Positions 43,474-55,957 are shown, counted from the stretch's first letter. The stretch: 64,000 bases of DNA from Sesamum alatum (GCA_034509735.1 JACGWO010000002.1:23731636-23795635); one strand, 5' to 3'. Notes: generated by a model not told the origin, from the sequence alone. Numbers and translations are program-made.

Positions 43474-46400
43474 TGTTAGAATAGGTGACCAGAAAGCCAA
43501 TAGGTTTGGCATTTTGTAACCTATTTGACAACTTGATGTAATGTAATATTATGCAAATAATAAAATAAGTATTCATTATCTTTGGTATTCTCTTTGTTGG
43601 GCTCATTTTCCATATGCTAAAGTGGTGTTTTACATATATCGCAACAAAGCCCACAGACCACGATTAACAACTCATGCAGTTGGGCCATGCATTGGATGGT
43701 GGTCATGAAACCAACTGATTAAGAGTTGGGTCTGAAACATTCCAAGTCGAGGACCTTGAGACAGGGCATCGAAAGTCCTATAGAGACTTGCATCAAGAGT
43801 CATGTTCATTGGATGAGTGTCGTGTTTCATCGGCGACAGGCATGGGACGCTTGCACGATCTTGATGGGTTGGTCGATTGGGGTCGAGCCAACTAGACTGA
43901 CTCGCGGGGATCATCATATGGAAGACTTGGAGGCTTGATCGGTATGATTGGATTTTCCCGATTCCGATAGTACGAGAGTAGTCCTCAGACTTGAGGAACC
44001 ATGGCAGTCACGTGCACAGAACGGCTGTATCTTGGATCTGGCGAGAGGTGATCATTCTGTAAGATTATCATTATAAGCCTTATCCAGTGCAGTCAGAATG
44101 TGTAGCAAGGACAATGGGTTCCAAGAAGAGGATCCATCCCCTGTCAGTATGTGACAGAGGTATCTACTATACACTCAGAGACACGTTCATGCTGCTTAAA
44201 ACTGTGGCCACAGTGGTTGGTCGAACAGAAAATGATCTTTTGTGTCGATGCAATGAGGCATGCGTAGTCTCGAGTATTAAGCATAGATGCCTAGTCAAGA
44301 ATGGGAACCGACGCTCAATTCCATACCCTAGACTAAGGCCAAGAGACGGTAGACGGAAGGATCGTACCCGTATGGAATCGGCGCCTAAATGTTCACGCCA
44401 ACATTCACCTAATCTCTAGTGCCATGGACCGTTGTTAGACGGCCACCCATGGTAACGGGCCCTTGTTGGAGACGGGCCCAAGTCTAGCTGAGGGTGAACC
44501 TAAAGGGTCACACACAAATCACCGAGAAGGTGGAGAAATTGACTTGGAATCAATTTCAGAGGATTACTAAGTAATTGAATTATTTAAGGGATTGTCCATT
44601 GGATGGATGGGCTGATATTGTATCGGGCCATCGTTTAATCGGTAAATGGGATTTATCGACTAACATAGAAAGTTGAGAAGTTGGATCTTTTAATTGGATT
44701 AAAAGATCAATGGGAATTATTTAAGTGGACCTTAAATTAAATTAGATTTAATTTTGGGTTCTCTGTAATTGGATTACAGTAGAACCTGGTCCGTTAAATT
44801 TTGACCCGAGAGGTGTGTTAATTTTATTTTTGGAATAGGAAGAAGTTGGACTTCTTCCTTAAATAGGCATGGCCGAAAATACTACCTTGGAGGGAGCGAA
44901 AATCGGCCATGTTGGTGCTTGGTGTGATTGACTTGTCTCCTTTGGTAAGATACAAATCAATTCCAATCAAGCCTCTCTTTTTTGGTATGATTTAATCATA
45001 GCTTAAGAGATGATAGGCTTGATTGAAGAATTGATGATAATTGATTGGGATGAATCTAGATATCCTTGGATGAACCTAAACACATTCCAATAATCACATT
45101 AATCTATCTATATTATAAAAGTGTGAATGTTTTGCCATGTTTTTTGTTTCTTCCTTTTTTTGTGATTCCAATTATATCCTTTTTATATAATAATATATTT
45201 TAAATTTATGTGTACAAATAAGTAATTTTGTAAGAAATTCTAATCATACTAGAAATCTACAAATATAAAGATAGTCCCATATATATCATAACTAAAATCC
45301 TAATTATACTTGAAGTTAATTAATCTTATGTACATATACCTATATAAATACATGCCTATGTTATTGTTAAAACTCAATTATTGTAAAAAATAATTCAAAA
45401 TAACACCAACTTTTTTGGATTCTCAATTTTGAAATAGCAAATTCTCAGTTTTGATGTAGCAAAGATTTGGGGTTTAGTTCTACTTCACCGTTGCCGCTAA
45501 CTCTTCTTCAGGTTTATGAATTTTTTTTCTTTTATTTATTTTTTTGTTTTTTTGGATGCTGCTAGCTCCTCTTCATTTTTCGTCCTTTTTCTTTTTTTTT
45601 TTTTTTGAAATTTTCGAGAGGTTGAGCAGCCTTTGGAGGATTGATTCTATAACAAAAAAAAAGGGAGAGGAGAGTGATCCGAGCATGCGAGAGGGCGGAC
45701 CAAGGGGTTTTGATTGATATATATATATATATATATACATATAATATTGTATATATATTCTAATCAATTAATTTTTTTGTATAGGTATGTTTGTGTGTAT
45801 TTATTTTTTTAATATATTTTACAATTTTTTAAAGATTTATCTTCATATTTCACATATTATTCATATATAATTCTTTCTTGGACTATTAAATGGTTTTCTT
45901 GATTTATTTGAGTTGAAATACTTTTATTTGAGTCAATTAGCAATAACAATATAAATATAAATCAATATAAATGTAAAACCATGTGGCGTTATGTAATTGT
46001 CACTGCTAAAGTTTTATATTGACAATAATTTACCAGGCATAAATAGTTTTCTTGATTATAAGGAGAACTATTGAATAAAATTATCATTATATACTAAGAT
46101 AGAATTAATACGGGTAATAATTCTACCTTAATCATAAAATTGTCATTATATTCAATGGTTTGGGCTATTACAAGTTTTATTATCTAATTTACAATAATTA
46201 TATCATGAAACTTTTTATAAAAAATATATTATAAATGTAAAATACTGAGCATGAATAGTTTTCTTGATTTATTTGAGTTGTAAATCAATAGATATAAATA
46301 TAAATGAATACAAATGTAAACATGCTATAGAATATATTTGATTCCTATAAGTTTCATTTTTATTTTATTTTGAAATTTATATAATCTACAACTCCCCAAT

Positions 46401-46729
46401 TTGGACAAAAATTTTCTTGCTTATCTATTCTTTTGTTATTAATGTTGCCTTCAATTTTTAAATTATAGAAAAAAAATTTATTCCTACTATTTATTAAAAT
46501 TTCTTCTTATGCAATATAGGATAAGTATGTTAAGATGGTGATGCATCAAGCAGTTGTTGCTTTAAATTCTAATTCGGGTAAGGACAATATAATATTAATC
46601 GTTTGGATTTAATTCTGTAATATTGGTGTAATATTGATGACTAATTTTAGTTAATTAAATTTATGTATGATATTTTATCCAAAATTTGATTTTTTTTTTA
46701 TATTTGAAATAAGCATATATATCAAGACA

Positions 46730-48005
46730 GAGAGAATTAGACACCATCAAACAAAAATATGCTAACCTATCTACCATAGAGAGGCAAGAATACATTGAAA
46801 AAGTCCAGGAGCGTAGGAAAGCTGAGAATAAAATGAAGCCAATGGCCGAAAGAAAGACCAGTCGATACCAAAACTTGAATGAAGAAGAAAAACATAAGTA
46901 TATTCAATATGTTAGTGAAGCTCATAAGTGAAAAAAGATTGCTTCATCCTCCTCAAGTGACGTCTTAAATACAAGGGAGTTGTTTCTTCAAATTATAACA
47001 AGCAAAATTTGGTTACTTGGATCCTTAGGGCTCAAATGTGTCCACATGAATCAAACGGTGAGCACATTAAAATTTTCTTGAAGAATGAAATATCGATTGA
47101 AAGTATAATTTTAATTATTATTTTTTTTTTTTTGTTTACTAAGCTCTAATTCATATATTCCTATTTTATTTGCACATATAACATCATATGATACGCTATG
47201 CTCAAAGATGCATGAATTGAAAAAAGTACCCAATTACAGTCTGGTGCAGTAAGATTTGAATACGAACCACCAATCTTTTGTTGTGATAATGGAAGAATTA
47301 TACTTGCACCAATTGAAGTTCCAGATGAATTATATGAGTTGTTTACTTCACAATCAGAAAAAACCATTGAATTTCGAAAGAATATTCATCTATTCAAACT
47401 ATATTCTCTTTTACATCATTTGGTCTGAAATTAGACAAAAAACATGCATTTTCAAGGTGAGGAATTTATACTTTTCGAGCATAGGAATGGTCTATCATGA
47501 CCTTCCTCGGTTAACACCTAATGAAAGTCGTTCTGGTTATTTTTAATTATATTTTGTTGAAACTGCAAATAGGTTGAGAATAGAATGAAAATACTAGAGA
47601 ATCCAACTTTATCTGAAGGTACTGTGAGGAGACTCATAAAAGTTCTTGAGGTAAATCCATATGCAAAAACCTTTAGAAGATTAAAAGATTATCCAAATGC
47701 ATGATATTCAGCTTCATATCTCAAAAGATGTGAAATTAGGTCAATGAGTTTATAACTCTCCAACTGTTGGTCAAGTTGTAGCTATATTGGTGGAAGGAAA
47801 TAATGCAAACATTCCTTTTGAAAGAGACATTGTGGTCCATTCTCATTCACGCCGCAGACACAGAATAAAACAATATTATGGAAGTTATGATCCATTGCAA
47901 TACCCAATAATTGGGGGTGAGACAGAATGGCATCAAAATATTAGAAAACTTGAAACTAAGAAATTTAGTACTAAAAAAACTACAATGAATCAATTAAAGT
48001 AATGC
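46730..48005 (+). pseudogene. Helitron Rep protein, N-terminal region fragments
   Basis: 46,735-46,930 encodes a charged helix (IERQEYIEKVQERRKAEN) of the kind found ahead of the Rep domain. 47,265-47,420 in one frame gives CCDNGRIILAPIEVPDELYE and LFTSQSEKTIEFRKNI, typical of the N-terminal region of plant Helitron proteins. 47,660-47,990 gives KPLED and VGQVVAILVEGNNANIPFER then a DIVVHSHS segment, also typical. Stops and frameshifts separate all segments. Confidence 0.75.
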
Positions 48006-48699
48006 CAGACAACAAGTTGCAGGTATATTTTTCTTAGTTATTTTAATTTATTTTTTTTGTTTTTTATTAATTGAGCCACAAATATAGAAAAATCAATACA
48101 GTCTCTTTGTTGTTTTTTCAGATAATGATGTACATTCTCCTATTGATTCTATTCATCTAGCCATTCTCATGGAGAAGTAGAAATTTTACGTGAAAAAGGT
48201 ATGTACTACTACTTTTAGTCTATATTAGTTTTGAAAAAGAAAATATCTATTATATAGGGCAAATATTTATTATACTTTCTTTTTCAAATAGTTTTCAGAT
48301 TGAAACTATCTATTAACTGAAATATTTATTATTTTGACCTGTGCCAACTATACCAACTCTTTTTTACCACTGCTACAGAAATTATTGGGGTTGTATTCTT
48401 CACCAAGAAGAAAAAACAAAAGCTATGTTATAAAAGATTGAATAGATTGATTAATTATACACATTGTCGGTGGAAGAAATTAATTATCTATTTTGATTAA
48501 TTATAGATATAGAAAATTTCCAGCACAAGAAATTGCATCTTGAATTTGTTTGTATTTTTATTTTTAGTTAATAGATATTATATAGATATTTTTGAAAAAG
48601 CAAATATTTTTAGTTTTTTAAAAAGAAAATATCTATTATAATTCAATTTCGAGCATTATGGCCTTATATATAATTATATTTATTATTCATACTTTTAAA

Positions 48700-48960
48700 C
48701 ATCTTCCAATTTCTAATTAATAATATTATTTTTTATGTTTCATGCCACTCAAGACTTTCTTCTATTGAGAATATTTTATTACAAGAGCAAGAAAGTAAGT
48801 AATAAAATAAACCCTTTTTTTATATTTTTTTATATATAGATACACTTGTAATGTTTCTAATATACTTATATTATAAGTATTAAAATATTGCTTTATTTTT
48901 CAATTTGTTTTTATAAATTTTGTAATGTTTCAGTAAATAATCAAAATATTGCTATTAAGA
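48700..48960 (+). repeat. internal Helitron direct repeat, copy 1
   Basis: Shares with 49,200-49,430 the blocks GCCACTCAAGACTTTCT, GAGAATATTTTATTACA.GAGCAAGAAAG.AAGTAATAAAATAAACCC (broken here for length) and ATATTGCTTTATTTT. The two copies are offset by 500 bp. Non-coding. Confidence 0.8.
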
Positions 48961-49199
48961 TAAGATGATTTTATAAGAAAATCCTTCGTGGAAGGAGCAT
49001 CAAGTTGCGTAATAACCCATGTACATCCAGCCGCATTGAATATATCACTAATTCAATAAATTAGTAAATTAAATTTCACGAGTAGACAAGGATTTTGGAG
49101 CAAAAATAGTTTATTCAGCTGAACTTTCTTGATCTTGTATTTACTTTTGCCACAAAATATCCATATATCCTATAATTATATTTATTGTTATTTAGTTTA

Positions 49200-49430
49200 T
49201 AATCATATTTCAATTTTTAATTAATAATATGTATTATATTTCAGGCCACTCAAGACTTTCTATTGATGAGAATATTTTATCACACGAGCAAGAAAGCAAG
49301 TAATAAAATAAACCCACAGGCATGAAAAACTCCAATCACGTACTTATGTTATTCTATATTTTTAAAATATTGCTTTATTTTCTCAAATTTGTGATGTTTC
49401 AGTGAATAATCAAAATATATAAAATGCTCT
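49200..49430 (+). repeat. internal Helitron direct repeat, copy 2
   Basis: Second copy of 48,700-48,960, about 500 bp downstream. It shares the CACTCAAGACTTTCT and AGCAAGAAAG landmarks and the GATGTTTCAGTGAATAATCA tail. The duplication arose inside the Helitron. Confidence 0.8.
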
Positions 49431-49659
49431 TACATTACCAACATTTTCTTCCGCCAACGATATTCTCGCTCAAGTACAAGAAGGTATGTGTTCCTTAAAA
49501 AAAAAGAAAACCTTCACTGTTTTAGGATAAATATAATTTGCTAATATAGTTATAATTTTTTCAAACTATGCAATTATGATTAATCTTTTTATACCTTTTC
49601 AAGCTTTATACATATTTTTTATTTTTCATTCGAATTTTGATTATAGTTTCTCGGTAAAG

Positions 49660-51460
49660 AAAGCAATAAGAAGATCTCATACAAAGAATATAGTTGCTTT
49701 AAGCTACAAATTAGAAATCCAAGGTAATCTACACTTCTCTTTGCTGGAAGATTACTACAATAATAAGCGGTATACATGTACATAAAATTGGAGACAAGAT
49801 TACTATCGTCCAAATCAATCAAATATGAGAGCTGAATTATACCAAGAAATAATGGAAAGTGTTTAAAACGAGAAACTAGAGGAAGTGAAGTTGGCAAAAA
49901 GGATTGTTCTTCGTGCATCATTTATTGGGGGCCCGAGAGGCATGCGGCGTATATATCTTGATGCATTAGCATTTGTATAAACATTTAGGAAATTGGACCT
50001 CTTTATTACAATGACATACAATCCAGAGTGAAAGGAGATACAAGAAAAATTATATGATGGTTAACATGCTCAAGACAGACCATATTTGACCACAAGAGTA
50101 TTTCGAGCAAAATTACACGATTTGAAAGATCAATTGTTTAAGAAAGAAATATTTGGAAAGGTAGCTGCAAATGTCCATGTAATTTAATTTCAGAAAAGGG
50201 GACTACCACATGCTCATCTATTGATAATTTTGAAGTTTGAGTATAAAATTACAAGCCCGGACCAGTTTGACAGCTTTGTCTGTGCTGAAATTCCTGATCA
50301 CGAAAAGCATCCTAAACTCTATGATTTGGTTTTTATAAAATATATGATGCATGGCCCATGTGGAGATAAGAATTTGAATAACTCTTGTATGGTGGATGGA
50401 AAGTGCAAATACCATTACCCAAGACCATATTGTGAATGCACATTACAAGGTAAAGATGGTTATTCTATTTACAGAAGAATGAAAGATGGGGCGTACAATT
50501 CAAGTTCGCAATGCAACACTCAACAATCAGTGGGTCATACCTTATAATCCATATCTCTTATTCAGATATAATTGTCATCAATGTTGAGATATATTCGGGA
50601 ATGACTGCGGTGAAATTTCTATTTAAGTATGTCTATAAAGGACATGACAGAGTGGCAATTCAGATACTGAGGAAAATTCAGTTGATGAAATTAAACAATT
50701 TCAAGATGAAAGATGGGTCTCTGCTTAAGAAGAAATATGGATGAATTCAATTTAAATGAGATATATCCAGCAATTAACAACTTGCAGCTTCACCTTTCAA
50801 ATGAACAATGTGTGACTTATTGTGCTAATCAAAATTTAGAGGATGTTTTAAGATGGGATCATGCTTCAAGAACAATGCTCACGGAATATTTCGCTATGTG
50901 TTCTCAAAGTGAAAAGGCGAGAACATTATTATACATAGAGTTTCGAGATAGAGGGAGAGAAAGAAAAGAGATGTGATTGGATGGATAAATGTTGCAAATC
51001 CAATTGAAAGAGAGAGATATTATCTTAAATTGCTATTAAATCATGTTAGAGGATCAACATCTTTCCAAGATTTACTCACTGTAAATGATGTACAATGCTC
51101 CGGTTTTAAACAAGTTGCAAAAAAAAAAAAAAAAAAAAGGAAGATGATTGTTGGAATCTGATCAGAGTTTTATTGAATGTTTAATTGAAGTTGTCACTTT
51201 TCAGATGCCCTATGAACTACGAAGATTATTTGCAATCATCTTAGTCCTATTGCACACCAATTGATGTCAGAATTCTTTGGGATACATATTTTGGGACTAT
51301 GTTTGAAGACTTCAAATGAGAACATGGAAGCTCGGTTGAACTACAAGTAGCCAAAATTTTGAAAATTTTGAATTTTTTCTTGGAGAGCATGGGAAAAAGC
51401 ATCAGGTCATATGGTTTCCTTGATATTCCTATTGATATGAATGATACATACCAAAATTTT
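49660..51460 (+). pseudogene. Helitron Rep (HUH endonuclease, helitron-like N-terminal) region, decayed
   Basis: The HUH nuclease would nick and transfer a DNA strand during rolling-circle transposition. 49,985-50,030 encodes LDLFITMTYNPE. About 50,198-50,217 encodes RGLPHAH, containing the two metal-binding His. 50,240-50,545 encodes SFVCAEIPDHEKHPKLYDLV, MHGPCGDKN and CMVDGKCKYHYPR. 50,560-50,655 encodes NCHINVEIYSGMTAVKFLFK and YKGHD. 50,760-51,160 covers LNEIYPAI...LQLHLSNEQCVTY and RYYLKLLLNHVRG. 51,170-51,460 carries a TFQMPYELRRLFAIIL-like segment. All belong to the plant Helitron Rep family. At least five frameshifts or stops and an A-tract (51,119-51,138) interrupt it. The Pif1-type helicase domain expected next is missing. 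Confidence 0.9.
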
Positions 51461-51599
51461 CCAAGAGAGGTACAAGATGAGATGGCAAAATTTTCCTTTT
51501 GAATTTTTCTGAAATTTTTGGGGAGTTGGGAGGATTGAAATTGGTAGAAAAAGACAAGAAAAATGAGAGGGGATTTGGGTAACAATAAATGAATCTTTT

Positions 51600-52500
51600 T
51601 CTTAGTTTATATATATAATGTTACTTTTTAAGAAGAAACGCTATTTAGCTTTCGAGAAAATTGTGCGAAATTTGAAAACTGTTCAGTCGAAGAACCATAT
51701 TGCTCTTTTTTTCAAATAAAACTAAAATTTGTTTGATAACATGATAATAACAAAGAAAAAAATCAATTTCAGTAATTCTATTAAAATTCAATTTCAGAAA
51801 TTCTCTTACTTTTTATTTTAATAAAATTATGTAATGATGGCATGATAACATAAATTTTTATGTTAGTGCAAAACACAAATTTTTTGTGATGACGGGACAC
51901 TATATGTGTAGATATATATAAATAATACATTCATATTTAGCGTGCAATAATCAAAATTTATTTTATTGTTTGTTTTATTTATTGTTTATTTTAAGTTTTT
52001 CACTTTTAACAAATTGAGAATTTATTTGGGTGGCTTTAGATTATATTAATTGACCATTTTGCTAAAAGTTTGATTTTCTTGTAATGTAGGACAACAACCA
52101 ACGTTTATGAATTCAGTAACTCCAATCAATCTTTTTGAAATAAATCAAAAATCATTTACATTACGATTAAAAACTCTACTAGTTGGATTAGAAACATGTG
52201 GGCTGAACTCTTCATCGAGACATCAAAAATTGATAATGATCAATGAGGATGTAAGTAAAACAACCTAACATTTTAACCCTAATATTTTTCTGTAGTTTAT
52301 ATATTAACAATAAAGTAAATGATATTTTTTTTCAATACTTAGTTAGCTTTTGTATTACGTTATTACGATTAAACAACATTTAATTAATACCATTTTTTTA
52401 ATTTATTACAAATATTGAATTTTTAACTTTGCACGTTTACTTTTTTAAACAATATTTTATATTCTTAATAATTTACACTAAATAAGTTTCATCAAATCAT
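51600..52500 (+). other. Helitron 3' non-coding region
   Basis: Strongly AT-rich and without a supported gene. One short stretch (52,100-52,250) can be read as FEINQKSFTLRLKTLLVGLE, which I do not recognise. The region ends in the terminal hairpin. The helicase domain of autonomous Helitrons would normally lie here, so it has been deleted. Confidence 0.55.
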
Positions 52501-52527
52501 AAGGAACACGCACGTGTTCCTTGCTAG
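52501..52527 (+). other. Helitron 3' terminal hairpin and CTAG end
   Basis: Perfect 10-bp palindromic stem (52,501-52,510 with 52,513-52,522) around a 2-base loop, followed by TGCTAG. This is the rolling-circle termination structure of Helitrons. Confidence 0.93.
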
Positions 52528-53113
52528 TTATGTATATATATGAGTATATACTAACATCAAGGCATGAGATTCATTATTCATCTTTTCTAAAAAAGGAAGA
52601 AGAAAAATGACACACTCTCTCCCTCTAGCTCTCGGCCACTCTCTCCCTCTCTATACCTTTTTCTTCATTTGATCTTGGATCAATTGGAAGAACAAAGTAC
52701 GTTTAAGAAGAACTCTAATTGATAGTGTTCATCTTCTTAAACCCAACCCTCCCTAGATCCATTTTCTTCTAGCAAGGAAAACGAGGATCTCTTCCAGTGT
52801 GGTGTGGATCACCTTTGGAGAGTTCATACGCTTTGAACTTGGTGAACGTTTTCGGAGAGGAACAAAGCTTGTAGCCAAATAAGGGTTGAACTACAAAAGT
52901 ACTATTTATATTACGCTTTAGTAGTGTTACATTTCATATCTATGCCCTATGTACAATATTCGTTTTTAATGTTGATACATCCTACATCGAACGCCCGGTT
53001 GAGCACCCAAGGGAACACCCTTTTGAATTTTAGATTATGCATTTATTTATGGGATTTAAATTTACGTATCTTTTCGCTTCCACTCGCGCTCCCGGGCAGA
53101 TTTCTTCACCAGG

Positions 53114-53408
53114 TATATATTATTTGAGATAGAATTAGTAATTCCAACATACATCTTGACATAAGGAATTCTTATGGGATATGGTACATCTCTGCGAGCA
53201 AAAAAATGCAAGTAAATTGATAGCAACACAAGTCTCCACAAATTTACTTTGTAAAATTACTCTTCCAAATAGATAGAACAAGAAAGAAAAAAAACTGCAA
53301 AAAGACGCCTTTGTGGTCCAATTCAGCAGAGAATTTGTAGACAAGCATGATTTGAGTATGCGGATCGACTTTGTTGCTGCAGGTTCAATAAATCCACTTT
53401 ATATATCC
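53114..53408. other. unassigned stretch between solo LTR and foldback element
   Basis: Non-repetitive to the eye, moderately AT-rich. I find no credible gene in it. It could be the original host DNA or an older decayed element. Confidence 0.4.
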
Positions 53409-53711
53409 GGGATAATTACACTCCCCTTCTATAAGGTTTGATGTAATTACACGTAAATTTTTTATAGTTTGAAAAATTATATCTAATACCCCTAAGGTTT
53501 GCTTCTATCTAACAAGTAGGTCCCTTCGTTAGTCAAAATTCACCGAATTTATTGATATTAGCAAAAAAAAAACTGAATCAAAATCGATATTTACCATTGA
53601 TTGAATTATTTCTAACGTATTGCAGGTCAAGTAAATGTTTTTATAATCAAACTACCTTTATACATCTTCACAGGTAAATGCAATGTGAGGAGGTATATCT
53701 TCACCGTTATA

Positions 53712-53966
53712 GGGCAATTTAGTCAAAACAAAAAAAAAGTTGTTTGACTTAGAATAAGTCAGTGATAAGTCAATCAAGGGTAAATATCGACTTTCATTGC
53801 AGTTTTTTTGTTAATATCAACAAATTTGGTGATTTTGACTACCTGAGAAACCTATTTGTTAGACAAAAGCAAACTCAAGGGTACCAAATGTAATTTTTCA
53901 AACTACAGGGGATCTATGTGTAATTACACTAAACCTCAAGGGTTGAGAGTGAAATCATCCCTAAAT
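53712..53966. repeat. right arm of foldback element, copy 1
   Basis: Starts GGGCAATTTAGTCAAAAC and includes GTAAATATCGACTTTCATTG. It aligns over its whole length with 53,970-54,193. Confidence 0.85.
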
Positions 53967-53969
53967 ATA

Positions 53970-54193
53970 GGGTAGTTTAGTAAAAAAAAAAAAGTTGTTT
54001 GACTTACAATAAGTTAGTACTAAGTCAACCGAGGGTAAATATCGACTTTCATTGCAGTTTTTTTGTTAATATCAACAAATTTGGTGATTTTGACTAACTG
54101 AGGGACCTATTTGTTAGACAAAAGTAAACTCAAGGATACCAGATGTAATTTTTCAAACCTCAGGGAGTGAGAGTGAAATTATCCATAAATATT
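53970..54193. repeat. right arm of foldback element, copy 2
   Basis: Tandem copy of 53,712-53,966. It is slightly shorter at the end, where the ATTACACTAAACCTCAAGG block of copy 1 is reduced. Confidence 0.85.
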
Positions 54194-54324
54194 TTGTGCA
54201 AATAGATATACTCAAGATTTTATTAATTGTCCATAACTTCCAACATTTTCCTCAGACATAACACCAAGCAACTTAATAATTAATGGGTTGCGTTGGTTGT
54301 ATTTTCGAAGAAACTTAATAATTA

Positions 54325-55732
54325 GGTCATATCTCGTTGTTAGTCCCCGTTTTATTTTTGTCCCATTTAGTTCTTCATCTTGTAAATGTATTTTAATAGC
54401 CCCTCATCTTTTAAACTTTTCCTATTAAAGTCCTTGACTGTTAAATTTGACGGAATTTAAATTATCAAGGATGGAAATTTCCACTGAAAATGGATAAAAT
54501 TTGAAAAAAAAAAAAAGTCAAATTTCTATATTATTCTTCCATAAAATATTTATCTAACGCATTATATTTTTTGTTGCATGAAAAAAATACTAAAAATTTT
54601 AAGAAATCACAAGACCATGTATAAAATAAATGTCATTGCAATATCACATGCAAAAATTTAAGTTTCAAATCTCATTATAATGATATCACACATGTACTAT
54701 AATTTATTTTGCATTGAAAGAATCAACTTTAATTCGTCAGTAATGTCGACAAAAATATTTATGTGTTTAACATCATGTATTCTTCATGGCTTCGCACTAG
54801 GGAAAAAATCGTTATTAGCTATATTTTTAATGACTATGGTCAATAACCATGGTAAATAACTATTATTAACTACAGTTAAGCAAAAAAGATTGTAAAAACT
54901 AGCTTTTCCACCATGAAATACTTATTTGTCACGGCTAAGAGCCATGGTAAAACCATTCGCCATGGATTTGTCATAGTATTAACCGCGATAATTAGCCGTG
55001 GTTAAATGTCATATTTCTTATAGTGTCGGTAGTTTCTCTCTTTTTCTTCACAAGTTCTTGTCTGGAAGCAATTTGTATGCATTTTAATATACCACACCGT
55101 TTACCCTACTTAACAAAGTCAGCACTAATTGCAGGGATAAGCTCAACAGAAACTACCACTAGTATTGGTGGACTTTCAATTAGTGTCGATTTCGTTAAGC
55201 ATGGTAAATGGTGTGTTACATTAAAATCCTTGCAAAATGCTACTAGACAAGAACTTATGAAGAAAAATTAGTAACTACCGAAGCTAGAAAGAATACATGA
55301 GGTTAAGCGCATAAATATTTTTATCGGCACAGTGATGAGTTGATGCTGATTTTTGTAACGCAAAATAAATTATAGTACATTTTTGCAAGTAAATTTATAT
55401 TTCATTATGTAAAGAATTGCAATGACATTTCTTTTATACATAGTCTTGTAATTTTTTAAAATTTTTGGTATTTTTTTCATACAAATAAAATTATAATGCA
55501 TTAGGTAAATATTTTATGAAAAAATAATGTAAGAATTTGACTTTTTTTCCTATTTTACCCCTTTTTAATAGAATATTTCATCCTTAATAATTTAGATTCC
55601 ATTAAATCTAAAGGTCAAGGACTTTAATGGGACCAATTTAAGAAACGAGGGACATCCAAAGTATATTTGAAAGATGAGGGACTAAAATAGAACAAAAAAT
55701 ATAAGATGTGGGACTAACAACGAGATTTGGCC
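54325..55732. mobile_element. MULE-type non-autonomous DNA transposon, 9-bp TSD
   Basis: 1,408 bp with terminal inverted repeats of roughly 190 bp beginning GGTCATATCTCGTTGTTAGT (left) and, on the opposite strand, GGCCAAATCTCGTTGTTAGT (right). It is bounded by exact TAATAATTA duplications (54,316-54,324 and 55,733-55,741). Long terminal inverted repeats plus a 9-bp duplication mark a Mutator-like element. It encodes no transposase; the 82-codon open frame at 55,023-55,271 has no known motif. A CACTA miniature element is nested inside. Confidence 0.92.
54795..55025. mobile_element. CACTA-type miniature element nested in the MULE, TSD TCG
   Basis: 231 bp, beginning CACTAGGGAAAAAATCG and ending TTCTTATAGTG (CACTATAAGAA on the other strand), between exact TCG duplications (54,792-54,794 and 55,026-55,028). 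The 3-bp duplication and CACTA ends are diagnostic. Subterminal repeats of the ACCATGGTAAA/GCCGTGGTTAAA type lie throughout, as in other CACTA elements. Non-coding. Confidence 0.9.
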
Positions 55733-55741
55733 TAATAATTA

Positions 55742-55957
55742 ATACCTCCCCAAAGTAATAAAGATGATAACTTAAAATTAAACCTCAAATAATACAAATC
55801 CAGAACCAAAGCACGCACTCCAAGTTAACTTTTTAGAGTTAAATTACATGGACAACCCATTTTTACCTGTTACAAATACATCATTTTAACCAAGCACTAT
55901 TGTTTACCCTACCCTCTTACATGTAACGCCATAGATAGGATTTTGGTGAATCTTATA
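55742..55957. other. unassigned AT-rich stretch
   Basis: Between two DNA transposons. I see nothing identifiable in it. Confidence 0.4.

Larger units (their letters stand above)
45103..52527 (+). mobile_element. Helitron, 7.4 kb, complete termini, decayed Rep gene
   Basis: The 5' end is TCTATCTATATTATAAAAGT and the 3' end is CTAG, preceded by a perfect 10-bp hairpin (AAGGAACACG, loop CA, CGTGTTCCTT; 52,501-52,522). Insertion is between A (45,102) and T (52,528) with no target-site duplication. The rejoined flanks restore the LTR sequence CACATTAATTATG exactly. These are the defining features of Helitrons. The interior is AT-rich and carries recognisable Rep domain pieces but no helicase. Confidence 0.95.
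43474..53108 (+). mobile_element. Copia solo LTR split by a Helitron
   Basis: 43,474-45,102 and 52,528-53,108 together form one 2,210-bp LTR of the main Copia family, from TGTTAGAATAGGTGACC to CAGATTTCTTCA. Flanks are CTAGG (43,469-43,473) and CCAGG (53,109-53,113), a 5-bp duplication with one mismatch. The Helitron entered between A and T in the CACATTAATTATGTATATAT promoter-like block. Confidence 0.9.
53409..54193. mobile_element. foldback (long inverted repeat) element with duplicated right arm
   Basis: The left arm, from GGGATAATTACACTCCCC (53,409) to about 53,570, is the imperfect inverse of 53,800-53,958, which ends GAGTGAAATCATCCC. Matched landmarks are CTAACAAGTAGG with CCTATTTGTTAG, and GAATTTATTGATATTAGCAA with TTAATATCAACAAATTTGG. 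A second copy of the right half follows (53,970-54,193) and ends GAGTGAAATTATCC. No coding sequence and no target-site duplication were resolved. Confidence 0.75.

Noticed and set aside
45573..45767. 64-codon open frame near the TA microsatellite in the Helitron
   Set aside because: Low-complexity T/A-rich translation; not credible as a gene.
52100..52250. Possible captured RPA/OB-fold fragment near the Helitron 3' end
   Set aside because: A short readable stretch exists, but I could not match it to any replication protein A motif with confidence.
55023..55271. 82-codon open frame inside the MULE as a captured gene or transposase
   Set aside because: It starts inside the CACTA element terminus and shows no transposase or host protein motif.
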